Under the pieces are notes generated by a model. That model saw only the letters and a program-made list of their open reading frames with translations. It was not told the origin of the DNA and did not search any database. A stretch of 64,000 nt of DNA from DUZB01 sp964407525 (GTDB lineage Bacteria > Desulfobacterota > DSM-4660 > Desulfatiglandales > Desulfatiglandaceae), in NCBI GenBank assembly GCA_964407525.1, contig CAYOWC010000001.1:12721-76720 (forward strand), given 5' to 3'. Position 1 is the first letter of the stretch; each line of letters starts with the position of its first letter. Position numbers and translations under genes: made by a program. Shown here in pieces: positions 52,078 through 60,766 of this stretch.

Positions 52078-54249
52078 TTAAATCCTGTTTATATAAAGCC
52101 TGTCCACATCGTTCAAAATAAATCCAATGACAGGGATGTCCGATTCCTTAAAGCGTTCAATTCCATGTTTCAAGGCCGAACTCGGGCAGGCTCGGCTTCT
52201 TACAACAAATAAAATCGCGTCGGACATCTCGGCTATCAGTTCTGCATCCACGTAAGGATCTGCAGAGGGTGAGTCGATGAGGACTATAGAAAAATCTTTC
52301 GACATCTCTTCAAGCATGTCCTTCATCCGGTTGGAAGCAAGGACATCGGGAATAACCGCTTCTCCTACATGGGGAATACATTCAACACCCGGAAGTGTGG
52401 TGGGCCAGATAATTTCCTCCGCATCCTCCGCCTGAAAAGAGAGGTATTCACCGATTCCGAGAATTGGCTTGTCTTTTTCTGCAATGAGATAGCTCAAAGT
52501 ACGCTCGCTTTCATCGGGACGGACCTGTGCATCCAGGATCAGCACCCTTTCATCCTGCCTGCCCAACGCCGCAGCAAGGTTTGCCGTGACCATGGTTCGT
52601 CCCTCTCCCGGATTGATGCTGACAATCATGATCCTCGCACCCCGTTTAGGCACAATATGTCGAAGGCGGCGGACAATAATCCTGAATTCCTCTACAAGGG
52701 GAAAACTGGTGCCATCGGGAAACAGGAGGTTGTCATCTTTAATTTTCGGGATTACGCCGAGGACGGGCAGTGAAAACTTTTGCGTCAGTTCAGCGCCGGA
52801 TTTAATGGTTGTATCCATTAATTCAAGGCCTAGAATAAGCGTGAATCCAATCATATTTCCCAGGAAAATGATGGCAATCATGATCATTTTCCGGTTGGAT
52901 TTCACGCTGAAAAGCGGGGGTGAGGCTTCAGAAATCACATTGAATTCAGGGACATCGGACTCATAGTCCATTCGGACCCTTGCCAGTTTTTTCTCAAGGG
53001 ATTGCTTTTCACCCTCGCGGGAAACGACTTCTCTGTGCAACTCTGCGTATTTTCGCTGCAGGTCTGTCAGCACATCAAGTCTGGCATTCACCCGTTTTTT
53101 TTCACGTTCAAGGTGGATGACCTTCTGGCGCAGAGAAACGCCTTCAAGATCCATGGAAAGTTCCCTGAGCTCCAGGTTCTGTACCATCTGACCCGTGGGA
53201 GACTGGAAATTTGCCTTTTCCGGGATAACCTGCTTCTCCAATTGTTTCAACTGTCTTTTCCACTCGTGGATCTGTTCGGTATCCAGGGCATCTACTTCTG
53301 CTTTTTCAAAATCGGCCCTGATTTCTTCGTATTCGGCTTTTGAAATCAGACCTTTTTCATACAGTTTCTGGGCGCGTTCATAGGCAAGTTTGTATTTGAT
53401 CAGTAGAGTGTTACTGCTTCTCTGGGTCTTATCGTCATGGATTGCCCTTCGAATCCTTTCAATGCGTATGTTCAGGTCTGCCAAACCGTCGGTTTGCACA
53501 TGGCTTTCTGTTTCTTCCTGTGCCTTGACTTTCAGGGCCTCTATCCTGGACTTGAGATCGATCCTTTGAAGCCCAAGGGTTTCACTGTCAACCCGTGCAT
53601 TGGAAAGGAGAAGTTCAAGGGAGGTCATCTGTTCCAGGTTCCACCTGATTTCCATGTCCAGGTCAACAATTTTATTTTTCGAAATAAAACTCTGGAGATT
53701 GTCATCCGCCTTTTTAAGTCCCTTCGAAACGGTATTGAATCTGTTTTCCAGACCATGCAATTCTGCGCCTGCATCTTTTTTCGCCAGATTGAGCTGGTCC
53801 TGGATAAAGACATCCCTTAAGGTATTGACAATATCCGCTACGGTTCTTGGGTTGTCCCATTTGGCTTTGATGAATACGAGCGCTGTCTTTTTTTCCACAT
53901 ACACGTTGCAGGCCTTCCCCAGGGCTTTCAGGGAAGCCGGCAGTTGAAGTTTTTCCCTCACCTTCGCAAGGTTGGCGTTGATCTTCACCATATGAATCTG
54001 GGTGGAAAGGGGCGGGGTTCGGCCTTGCCCCTGTTCTTTGCCCTCTTTGGGCGTATAGAGCATTACGGACTGTGCTTCAAAAATTCGCGTCCCGAATTTG
54101 ACTCCTGCAAATACCCCCAGGGTCAGAGAGACTACGAAAAAAATGACCATGATCTTCCAACGACGTAAAAGCCCTATGATCAGAGTCAGCGGTTCAAAGG
54201 GGAGTCCGCCTGCAGCTTCCTGGGGGGCTTGATTTTCAGTTTCCGGCAT
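52078..54249 (-). CDS. Wzz/GumC-type chain-length protein fused to a BY-kinase-like domain with altered Walker A
   Basis: 723 residues. An N-terminal Wzz segment with a membrane helix (IMVIFFVVSLTLGVFAGV, near 33-50), a long periplasmic coiled coil (about 120-430), a second helix (MIMIAIIFLGNMIGFTLILGL) and a cytoplasmic CpsD/CapB-like domain. The P-loop reads PGEGRT (about 547-552), with Arg for the invariant Lys, and Walker A' reads LILDAQVRPD, where kinases have D-A-D-x-R. Walker B (IVLIDSP) is normal. The C-terminus has a single Tyr (RLYINRI) in place of a Tyr cluster. It probably keeps the chain-length role, while kinase activity is in doubt. It overlaps the flippase gene by 14 bases. 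Confidence 0.85.
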   Translation of the reverse strand: MPETENQAPQEAAGGLPFEPLTLIIGLLRRWKIMVIFFVVSLTLGVFAGVKFGTRIFEAQSVMLYTPKEGKEQGQGRTPPLSTQIHMVKINANLAKVREKLQLPASLKALGKACNVYVEKKTALVFIKAKWDNPRTVADIVNTLRDVFIQDQLNLAKKDAGAELHGLENRFNTVSKGLKKADDNLQSFISKNKIVDLDMEIRWNLEQMTSLELLLSNARVDSETLGLQRIDLKSRIEALKVKAQEETESHVQTDGLADLNIRIERIRRAIHDDKTQRSSNTLLIKYKLAYERAQKLYEKGLISKAEYEEIRADFEKAEVDALDTEQIHEWKRQLKQLEKQVIPEKANFQSPTGQMVQNLELRELSMDLEGVSLRQKVIHLEREKKRVNARLDVLTDLQRKYAELHREVVSREGEKQSLEKKLARVRMDYESDVPEFNVISEASPPLFSVKSNRKMIMIAIIFLGNMIGFTLILGLELMDTTIKSGAELTQKFSLPVLGVIPKIKDDNLLFPDGTSFPLVEEFRIIVRRLRHIVPKRGARIMIVSINPGEGRTMVTANLAAALGRQDERVLILDAQVRPDESERTLSYLIAEKDKPILGIGEYLSFQAEDAEEIIWPTTLPGVECIPHVGEAVIPDVLASNRMKDMLEEMSKDFSIVLIDSPSADPYVDAELIAEMSDAILFVVRSRACPSSALKHGIERFKESDIPVIGFILNDVDRLYINRI

Positions 54250-55798
54250 TGGTGTTTCTCTTTTTTTGTTTCAGGATTTGCGAAAAAATCTTCTTCTTGA
54301 AATAGGCCCGTTCCTCTCTGTTGAACCCGATGACCCAGAATGTTCCCCCGAAAACCGCAGATCCAAGGATTTCAAGGATGGCTACTTCAATCAGGGTCGT
54401 CAGTGGCCTTAGATGCATGATTCCCAGAAGAACTCCTGCCATGAACACGCCTGGAATAACGCTTGGAAAGACCGTATTTTTGTAGAAATCCCAGTGCGAC
54501 CTGCTGTGAATCTTCCCGGCGCGGGTCTGGATCAATCCGATGTATATGGGGAGATAGGCGATAAACGTAGCCATGGCAACACCGGAAATGCCGTAGAACT
54601 GGATGAAAATAATCGTAAGTGCAAGATTCAGCAATTGGCAGCCGAGAAGAGAGAAAGAGAGAAATCTCTGGTACCCCCCCATGCTCAGAATGTTTGTGGT
54701 ATTGCCGTGAATAATTCCTATCATGGCGGCCGCCACAAGCCATTGGCAGACAGGAACAGCCATCTTGAATTCAGGGCCTGTCCAGGCAATAATGAGCGGT
54801 TCGGCAAGCAGGGCCAGACCCAGGAGAAGTGGTGTGGCAAAGGCGATGGTCAGCTTGCTTCCTCTATACCAGACGGCTCTGATGTTCTGTTGCTCATCCG
54901 CCCCGTGCAATTCGGCAATGACCGGGGTCAGGGCTTTTGTCAGATGGGAACAGAATTGTTCCGCTTTGCCGGAGAGCCTGATCCCAATGGAATAAATGGC
55001 TACCATCTGAAGAGGGAGAAACAACTTGACCACTACGGCATCTACCCTGGTGGCGATCAATCCGGAAACCTGGATCAGGGAAAAATAGAGGGAGAAGGAC
55101 GTTAATTCCTTTATGAGCGATTTATCAAAATAACGGGGGTGTAGTTTTATTTCGGGGAGGGTGCTTTTTACATGGATCATCATGGCGAACATGGGAAGGA
55201 CGCCTAACACGGCGTTGAGCACGGCAAGCACCCGAAGATCCGGAATCCGGCTCAATACGATCAGTACGCTTACAAAATAGGCCAGACCCCCGAAAATCTT
55301 ATAGATATTCGTTATTTTCATTTTCTGGTAACCCACCAGGACTCCCCGGAACATGCCAAGGGGCATATACAGGGCTGATCGAGCACCGATGATCAGGAGT
55401 ACGGCGTGGGCTGATGAAGCCAGATCCTGGGGGATGTCAAAGATCTGGTTGAAAAAGAGGAGGCTGATGGCTACCCCCCCCATGACAATTATTCCCAGGG
55501 CCATGTAAATCCAGAAAAGGGTGCATACAATGGCCCTTTGACGGCCCATATCGTTCCGGCCTCTTGAGTCCGCCACATACTTTACTACGGATGCCCCGAA
55601 TCCCAGATCTGCCAGTTCAAATACGGCCAGGAACGACCAGATGAGAGACCATAAACCAAAATTGTCGCTCCCTAAAATCCGTATGATAAAGGGAATCAGT
55701 ATCAGAAAGGTGATGGTATCGACAATGTCTCTCCCATAGCTCGAGAGGGTATTTATCAGGATATATCGGGATCGATTTTTTTTCGTTGTGTCACTCAA
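54236..55798 (-). CDS. wzx: Wzx-type polysaccharide flippase
   Basis: 520 residues, about fourteen hydrophobic helices, MATE/MVF superfamily. N-terminal ILINTLSSYGRDIVDTITFL, FELADLGFGASVVKYVADSRG and SFSLYFSLIQVSGLIATRVD are typical. It moves the lipid-linked repeat unit to the periplasm. The start codon is TTG (no ATG in the leader), with AGGA about nine bases upstream, three bases after the polymerase stop. Confidence 0.88.
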   Translation of the reverse strand: MSDTTKKNRSRYILINTLSSYGRDIVDTITFLILIPFIIRILGSDNFGLWSLIWSFLAVFELADLGFGASVVKYVADSRGRNDMGRQRAIVCTLFWIYMALGIIVMGGVAISLLFFNQIFDIPQDLASSAHAVLLIIGARSALYMPLGMFRGVLVGYQKMKITNIYKIFGGLAYFVSVLIVLSRIPDLRVLAVLNAVLGVLPMFAMMIHVKSTLPEIKLHPRYFDKSLIKELTSFSLYFSLIQVSGLIATRVDAVVVKLFLPLQMVAIYSIGIRLSGKAEQFCSHLTKALTPVIAELHGADEQQNIRAVWYRGSKLTIAFATPLLLGLALLAEPLIIAWTGPEFKMAVPVCQWLVAAAMIGIIHGNTTNILSMGGYQRFLSFSLLGCQLLNLALTIIFIQFYGISGVAMATFIAYLPIYIGLIQTRAGKIHSRSHWDFYKNTVFPSVIPGVFMAGVLLGIMHLRPLTTLIEVAILEILGSAVFGGTFWVIGFNREERAYFKKKIFSQILKQKKRNTNAGN

Positions 55799-55801
55799 TG
55801 A

Positions 55802-57178
55802 TCAGATCCTTTTTAGTCCATACGCTTCTTTTTTCATAATGTTGCCCATTGCCGTCATGAGTCCTGTTAATGCAAAAAAGAGATAAAAAACTTGGGTTTG
55901 TCGGAAAATCCACTCCAGAAGCCCCTGAAGGTGCAGTGTGCTGAAACCTATAAACAACCCCAGAAAAACAGCTTGAAAATATTCATCATGGGTTTTTAGA
56001 AGAAGGACAATATTTTTCACGTATAGCCGCAACAGGAAGAGGATGAAGAGCCACATCCCGATCCACCCTGTTTCCGCAGCGGTTAGCAGGTAGATGTGAT
56101 GGGCCGTTCCCAGGCGGCTCATCCCTTGTTTACTCTCCCTGAATGCTTCCGGGTCTTCTACCTCATCCACTTTGTCGGGATAAACATACCAATAGTATTC
56201 GGTGTGGCCTAACATCCATGAGTAGGAATTGAGTCCCGTTCCGAAAAGATGGTCATTGGCCATGACTTTTGCGGCGTCGTTGAAATATTCTCTGGTCATT
56301 TCAGAGGCCTTCGGTGCGGTTTGAAACCGTTTGATTACTTTGGGCGCTACGGCAACACCGATCATATCCACCATGAGAAACCCGATGAATACGATCCCGA
56401 TTTTGCGGGCCGTTGGTTTCATGAGAATAGATATGGCGGTGACCGATCCTAAAGCGCCGATCATGATAACCAGGGCAGCCCTGGATTTTGTGAAAACCAC
56501 GCACAATATTCCCGCAAACACAGCCGCTATGGCCAGCCGATTCCCTTTTTTTGAAAAACCATCCGCCAGAATCAGCGCGAGAAGTGAGGGAATTATCAGG
56601 TCCACATACATGGCCAGGCTGTTCGGATGGGGGAAACTTCCCACAGAGCGGTTTACCACGGATTTGGTCACATATTTTTGAAAAAAGACCTCTGCTCCCT
56701 GAAAAATAACCCCGGCCATCAACCCGTTAACGACCGCTTCCACATCCTTTCTGTCCCTTACAAGGTTGACCATGACCCAGAGAAGGATCAGCGCGCGAAC
56801 AAATTTGTGCAAAGTAAATAAACCGTAGTAGGCTACGGGACAATTGACCAGGGAGATCGCGGATACGAATATGATCATCAGCCACAGAGCCGTTCCTGAA
56901 GGCAGCATAATCAGTTTTTTTCCCGATCCTCCCATCAACAGCCAGAAAAAAAAAGCGAAGAAAAAAAGGTCTGGAATCGTTACCCCGAACCCTCGGTCAA
57001 CGCCTCGATAAGGTTCAAAAAATACCTCCATATAAAACGGTTTTTTGATGTGACAGATGGAGAAGATCATGAGCGTCATCATGATTCTTCTTAGATGGGG
57101 CATGGCGTACAGCACGCCGGTTATGATAGGGACCCCTACAAGAAAAACAGCAATGCCCATGAATGAGGCAGCGGTCAT
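55802..57178 (-). CDS. O-antigen polymerase/ligase family protein (Wzy-like)
   Basis: 458 residues, about eleven helices, with the large periplasmic loop characteristic of Wzy/WaaL between helices (NDHLFGTGLNSYSWMLGHTE ... GTAHHIYLLTAAETGWIGMW), including the conserved His and the ETG motif. It joins repeat units or ligates the finished chain. ATG overlaps the kinase-like gene stop (ATGA). Confidence 0.86.
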   Translation of the reverse strand: MTAASFMGIAVFLVGVPIITGVLYAMPHLRRIMMTLMIFSICHIKKPFYMEVFFEPYRGVDRGFGVTIPDLFFFAFFFWLLMGGSGKKLIMLPSGTALWLMIIFVSAISLVNCPVAYYGLFTLHKFVRALILLWVMVNLVRDRKDVEAVVNGLMAGVIFQGAEVFFQKYVTKSVVNRSVGSFPHPNSLAMYVDLIIPSLLALILADGFSKKGNRLAIAAVFAGILCVVFTKSRAALVIMIGALGSVTAISILMKPTARKIGIVFIGFLMVDMIGVAVAPKVIKRFQTAPKASEMTREYFNDAAKVMANDHLFGTGLNSYSWMLGHTEYYWYVYPDKVDEVEDPEAFRESKQGMSRLGTAHHIYLLTAAETGWIGMWLFILFLLRLYVKNIVLLLKTHDEYFQAVFLGLFIGFSTLHLQGLLEWIFRQTQVFYLFFALTGLMTAMGNIMKKEAYGLKRI

Positions 57179-58098
57179 AGGGCTATAAACTCCGGTCTGA
57201 ATGCCCTGGCAAAACCCAGAAGGCCTCGGACAGCCTGCATCTTATCCTTGGGATTTCGGCTTTTTATTTTTAGCATGAGCCACCGCCTGCGGTGATATTC
57301 GTAATAAAAACGATGGGCGGTTTCCGGAAAGGAAAGGGAATTCAGTCCCCGGGCAAAGGATGACCAAAGTTCCATCTTGAAGTTGCCGGGCAGAATCATA
57401 TTATGTAATGCCAGTCTAAGGTTGTAGACATCGTTCAGAACATGACTTCTCTGAATGGTGTTGGCAAAATCTATCAGCCCTATCCGTTTTTCCTGAACAT
57501 GCATATTCCTGAAAACAAAATCGCCGTGGATGAACGACGGGGCAATATGGCTCTCCCGCAGGGATTCGGCAAGGATTTTTGCGCCGGATCGCATTCCTTT
57601 AAACAGCAAGCTCCCGAGGAAGGCCGTGTCTTCCAGCCAGCCGGAACTGTATTCGAGATATTCAAAGATAAACGGCGAAGTTTCTTCTCCGGGAGTGTGG
57701 GTCATGCCATAAAGGCCGTTCATCAGTCTCCCCAGGATCGCCATGATTTTCACGCACTGTTCTTGCTTTTGTACATCGCGTTTTGCCTGGTACAACAGGT
57801 CGGAAAAACATTCTCCTTCCACAAATCCGATGCATAGAATGTTTCTGTCTGCATTGAGTTTTATGGCTCTCGAATCGATCAGATCAGGATCTTCTCGAGC
57901 GATTTCATGGTAAAAATCGAGAGCCTTTGCCTCTTTTTCGATGAGGGATGAATCTTCTCCCTTGTATTTTTTGATAATAAACGGTTGCCCGTGAACCTCC
58001 GAACGATAAATGCCGCAGTACTTGTTTTCCTGGATGAGGTGCAGGGAGGAAAGCTCCATATCCAGATCCCGGGAATATTCCAGTATGAGGTTCTCCAT
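57175..58098 (-). CDS. APH/Kdo-kinase-like phosphotransferase
   Basis: 307 residues with a protein-kinase-like fold: IIKKYKGEDSSLIEKEAKAL (Lys-Glu of the N lobe), FVEGECFSDLL, catalytic loop FIHGDFVFRNMHV (HGDxxxxN) and IGLIDFANT (the DFG-like metal Asp). Small-molecule kinases of this sort add phosphate to sugars or lipids. It lies between a Pol-beta nucleotidyltransferase and the polymerase, so it may add a phosphate substituent to the glycan or carrier. A 176-bp element separates it from the upstream gene; its GAGAGG ribosome site was rebuilt by the target duplication. Confidence 0.75.
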   Translation of the reverse strand: MENLILEYSRDLDMELSSLHLIQENKYCGIYRSEVHGQPFIIKKYKGEDSSLIEKEAKALDFYHEIAREDPDLIDSRAIKLNADRNILCIGFVEGECFSDLLYQAKRDVQKQEQCVKIMAILGRLMNGLYGMTHTPGEETSPFIFEYLEYSSGWLEDTAFLGSLLFKGMRSGAKILAESLRESHIAPSFIHGDFVFRNMHVQEKRIGLIDFANTIQRSHVLNDVYNLRLALHNMILPGNFKMELWSSFARGLNSLSFPETAHRFYYEYHRRRWLMLKIKSRNPKDKMQAVRGLLGFARAFRPEFIAL

Positions 58099-58104
58099 GA
58101 TTCC

Positions 58105-58290
58105 TCTCAGTTAAAAGCTGCAATTAGCTTTTAGCTATTGGCCGTTAGCTTAAAGAATTCAAACATTTGAATGTTTTTTAGCTCTATTGAAGCTTTCATT
58201 TTTTGATGTCAACCTATTGCGACCGTAAATAATCGATATCGTGGGGCTAATAGCTAACGGCTAACCGCTAATTGCAGCTTTTAGGTCTCA
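58105..58290. mobile_element. MITE-like element, family 1, copy 3, with TCTCA target duplication
   Basis: A 176-bp element (58110-58285), inverted relative to copies 1 and 2. It is flanked by TCTCA at 58105-58109 and 58286-58290. The left end reads GTTAAAAGC instead of CCTAAAAGC, so the direct repeat on the minus strand extends to TTTAACTGAGA at both ends (11 bases). The right TCTCA contains the stop codon of the nucleotidyltransferase gene; the left one supplies part of the ribosome site of the next gene. Confidence 0.88.
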
Positions 58291-59361
58291 GTTAAACTTG
58301 TCCCATATCTCAAGAAAACGGGCCGATTCCGCGGGCCAGTTCTGTGCGCGACTGTCTGTCAGGCCGAGGAGAACCGGCAGCTGCCTGTACAGCCTTTCCC
58401 TTGGATACCGCCATGACCATATTCCCTGCTGTTTGTTCCTTACCAGATTTCTGGGGATCTTTTTCAAGGAATGCTGTTCGATTTCACGCAGACCTCCCCA
58501 TTTTACATACTCGGTGAGGGAAGACCACTTCCGACCGGTGCGTACTTCCTCCACATGGAGAAAAACCGCCCCCCATCGCTTTGAAAGATCGATCAGATCC
58601 GTTTCGGTGAATTGCGAACCCGGCAAGGCATCCGGCTGGAATTTGAAACGCAGGGCCTCTTCGTAAAGTGCCCCCAACTGAAATTGGGTTACTGCGGAGG
58701 AGTCTTTCTCGAGCTTGAAAATACGGTCATCCCGTCCTCGGTACGGGGTCGCGAACCTTCCGTGTGCTATGAGAAGCCCATCCCCCATGGCAAGAATGCA
58801 TTTGTAATAATTTCTGCGTATGAAATCCTTGTCCGGTTCAGGCTCAGTTCCCCTAACGACACGAAGCGCCCAAAGAAGCCCCGCGCCTCTGTTCAACACC
58901 AGTCTGGTTGCTTCAATTGGTCGTAACGGGGATTTGAGTGCTGCAGGGGCATTGGCGGTGAGAACGTCACCATCTCCTTTTGTTACAATGTGGCCGTTCA
59001 AAAGATCGTACCACATGAGCCAGTGGGGCCAGTTTCTGATGTCCTGAAGAGTCAGGGGCCTGCTGAAATCCACATCGATATGAATCTCTTCTTCGAATTC
59101 CTCACTGATATGGTTCAGTTTGTCCCATGGAACCCGGTTCTTCTGTTTCACAATCAGGGTGTAATCCAAGTCGTTGTATGGTTGCTCTACATCGGAGATG
59201 CGGACCACCCCGCCTTCGCCTCGTCCGTACCCTCCACCAAGAAGGAGGGCTACGAAATTATCACCAAGTGCGCGCTCCACAGCGTCTCCGATTCGCGTGG
59301 AAACGTCGTGCATGCGGACATTGAATCCATCTGAACCGTGATCTGCATAAATGGGATTCAT
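58288..59361 (-). CDS. Pol-beta/MNT-type nucleotidyltransferase of the polysaccharide cluster
   Basis: 357 residues. LLLGGGYGRGEGGV then YNDLDYTLIV and IHIDVDFS form the GG...DxD...D signature of the Pol-beta nucleotidyltransferase superfamily. The C-terminal 200 residues are mainly helical (RRNYYKCILAMGDGLLIAHGRF and on) and recall HEPN-like or kanamycin-nucleotidyltransferase helical lobes. It would transfer a nucleotide to a small molecule or protein. The start overlaps the stop of the GT2 gene (ATGA), with GGAGGGG upstream, and the kinase-like gene follows. No known substrate. Confidence 0.72.
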   Translation of the reverse strand: MNPIYADHGSDGFNVRMHDVSTRIGDAVERALGDNFVALLLGGGYGRGEGGVVRISDVEQPYNDLDYTLIVKQKNRVPWDKLNHISEEFEEEIHIDVDFSRPLTLQDIRNWPHWLMWYDLLNGHIVTKGDGDVLTANAPAALKSPLRPIEATRLVLNRGAGLLWALRVVRGTEPEPDKDFIRRNYYKCILAMGDGLLIAHGRFATPYRGRDDRIFKLEKDSSAVTQFQLGALYEEALRFKFQPDALPGSQFTETDLIDLSKRWGAVFLHVEEVRTGRKWSSLTEYVKWGGLREIEQHSLKKIPRNLVRNKQQGIWSWRYPRERLYRQLPVLLGLTDSRAQNWPAESARFLEIWDKFN

Positions 59362-60212
59362 CTTGGCCCCTCCTTTACTCCGTCCTTGAAGCCTGCCCGT
59401 CTTCCCAAGAATTGTGCGAAACGCATCACGGGCGAATACAGTGCGGATCGAAGCAACATGTGAGACAGGGAATATTTTTCATCGCCCATTACCTGGCGAA
59501 TATAAGGAAGCAGAGAATACCTGAAAAAGGTCTTTTCCCAGGGAGTCCAGTCAAATATTACCGATTCCGCCCGGCCTTCCCCGTAATGTCTTTTATGAAA
59601 CTGTTTGAGGGAATAATTATGGGAGTGCATGACAACGGAATCCGGGACATATCGTATCTCATACCCCTTTTTCCGGGCCCTCCATGTCCAGTCAATATCC
59701 TCAGAATACTGGATCTGTTCATCAAAGTTCATTTTTTCCCACACGGACCGCCTGATTGCTGATGAAGCCATGGAAAAACAGTGCCGCCAGTACTGCTGTC
59801 TTGAGCCGTCTCCATAGGTGTCCTCCGTGTCTTTGACTAACAGTGGTTGGCAGTCCGGTCGCGGAATTTGACGTCCGAACACGGCGGCCACATTTTCGTG
59901 GTCAAAACCCTTAAGAAGGTTTTCAAGCCATTTTTCGTTCTGGGGGGTGCAATCGGAATTCAGGAAAACAACGAAATCCCCTTGAGAAACCTCCATTCCC
60001 TGGTTTAATACCCTTCCGGGGATATATTTCCCTTTGGGAACATTATAGGTCTTATCCGTGTATTTTTCGATCTCCTGCAGGGTTCCATCCGTAGATTCAT
60101 TGTCGAGGGAAATGAGTGTGAAGGGGCTCTTCTGCCTCGAGGTCATGGACAGGGTTTCTGTGATAAGAGGCATGTCATTGTACGAACGCATCACGACACA
60201 AGGGGTCATAGG
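59358..60212 (-). CDS. family 2 glycosyltransferase
   Basis: 284 residues. CVVMRSYNDMPLITETLSM, LISLDNESTDGTLQEIEKY and VVFLNSDCTPQ supply the nucleotide and metal sites; NFDEQIQYSEDIDWTWRARK is the catalytic ED block. The ATG at 60212 has GGGAG eight bases upstream; the longer frame begins at TTG and overlaps the STAS gene end. A rhamnosyltransferase-like activity is possible. Confidence 0.9.
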   Translation of the reverse strand, partial: PMTPCVVMRSYNDMPLITETLSMTSRQKSPFTLISLDNESTDGTLQEIEKYTDKTYNVPKGKYIPGRVLNQGMEVSQGDFVVFLNSDCTPQNEKWLENLLKGFDHENVAAVFGRQIPRPDCQPLLVKDTEDTYGDGSRQQYWRHCFSMASSAIRRSVWEKMNFDEQIQYSEDIDWTWRARKKGYEIRYVPDSVVMHSHNYSLKQFHKRHYGEGRAESVIFDWTPWEKTFFRYSLLPYIRQVMGDEKYSLSHMLLRSALYSPVMRFAQFLGRRAGFKDGVKEGPR

Positions 60213-60228
60213 TATCACTCCCGGAATG

Positions 60229-60564
60229 TTAACCAAACGATTCTAAAGCATCCTCTCTCGTTTCGCAGACATCAACCAGCAGGTTGATCTTAACAAGTTC
60301 AAACACTGAATTCACGGTTTTTGAAACCGAACAGAGTTTCAGTTCGCCTCCTGATGACTTTATTTTCTTCATGACGGAAATAATAGAGCCGATTCCGGAA
60401 CTGTCTACGAAGCGGAGCTGACCCAAATCCAGAAGGATTCTGGCATTCGGAATCAGAAACTGGTCCATTTCCGTCCTGAAGCTTTTCACGTTATCGGCAG
60501 TCAGAGTTTCATCTGGGATAGTCAATATACAGATATCTCCCACATGCTCCGAACTCAATTCCAT
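60229..60564 (-). CDS. STAS-domain anti-anti-sigma factor
   Basis: 111 residues, one STAS domain: ARILLDLGQLRFVDSSGIGSIISVMKKI, where the first Ser of DSSG is the expected phosphorylation site. Such proteins bind an anti-sigma/Ser kinase, or act in phosphorelays that tune exopolysaccharide synthesis. No partner kinase or phosphatase lies in the window. It is the first gene of the glycan operon, 17 bases before the GT2 start. Confidence 0.88.
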   Translation of the reverse strand: MELSSEHVGDICILTIPDETLTADNVKSFRTEMDQFLIPNARILLDLGQLRFVDSSGIGSIISVMKKIKSSGGELKLCSVSKTVNSVFELVKINLLVDVCETREDALESFG

Positions 60565-60766
60565 CCGGATCTTCCTTTCATCGCACCCTCTTAGAGCCTG
60601 TTATAAAAAGGCGAATGGGGCAGGCCGAGAGTGAATTAGAACTACCTAATTTTCCTTGAAAAGTCAATCTTTTTGTAATCCTTTCCATAGTTTAAGATTC
60701 CCCTTGATGGGCAATCGTGTAAAGCAAAAAGAATGGGGACGAATTTCCGGATAGCCTTGTTACAGG

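Noticed and set aside
60600..60720. Sigma-70 promoter for the STAS/glycan operon (TTGACT on the minus strand near 60661-60666)
   Set aside because: The -35-like box is followed at 17 bases by TAGTTC, a poor -10 match, so it is not listed as a feature.
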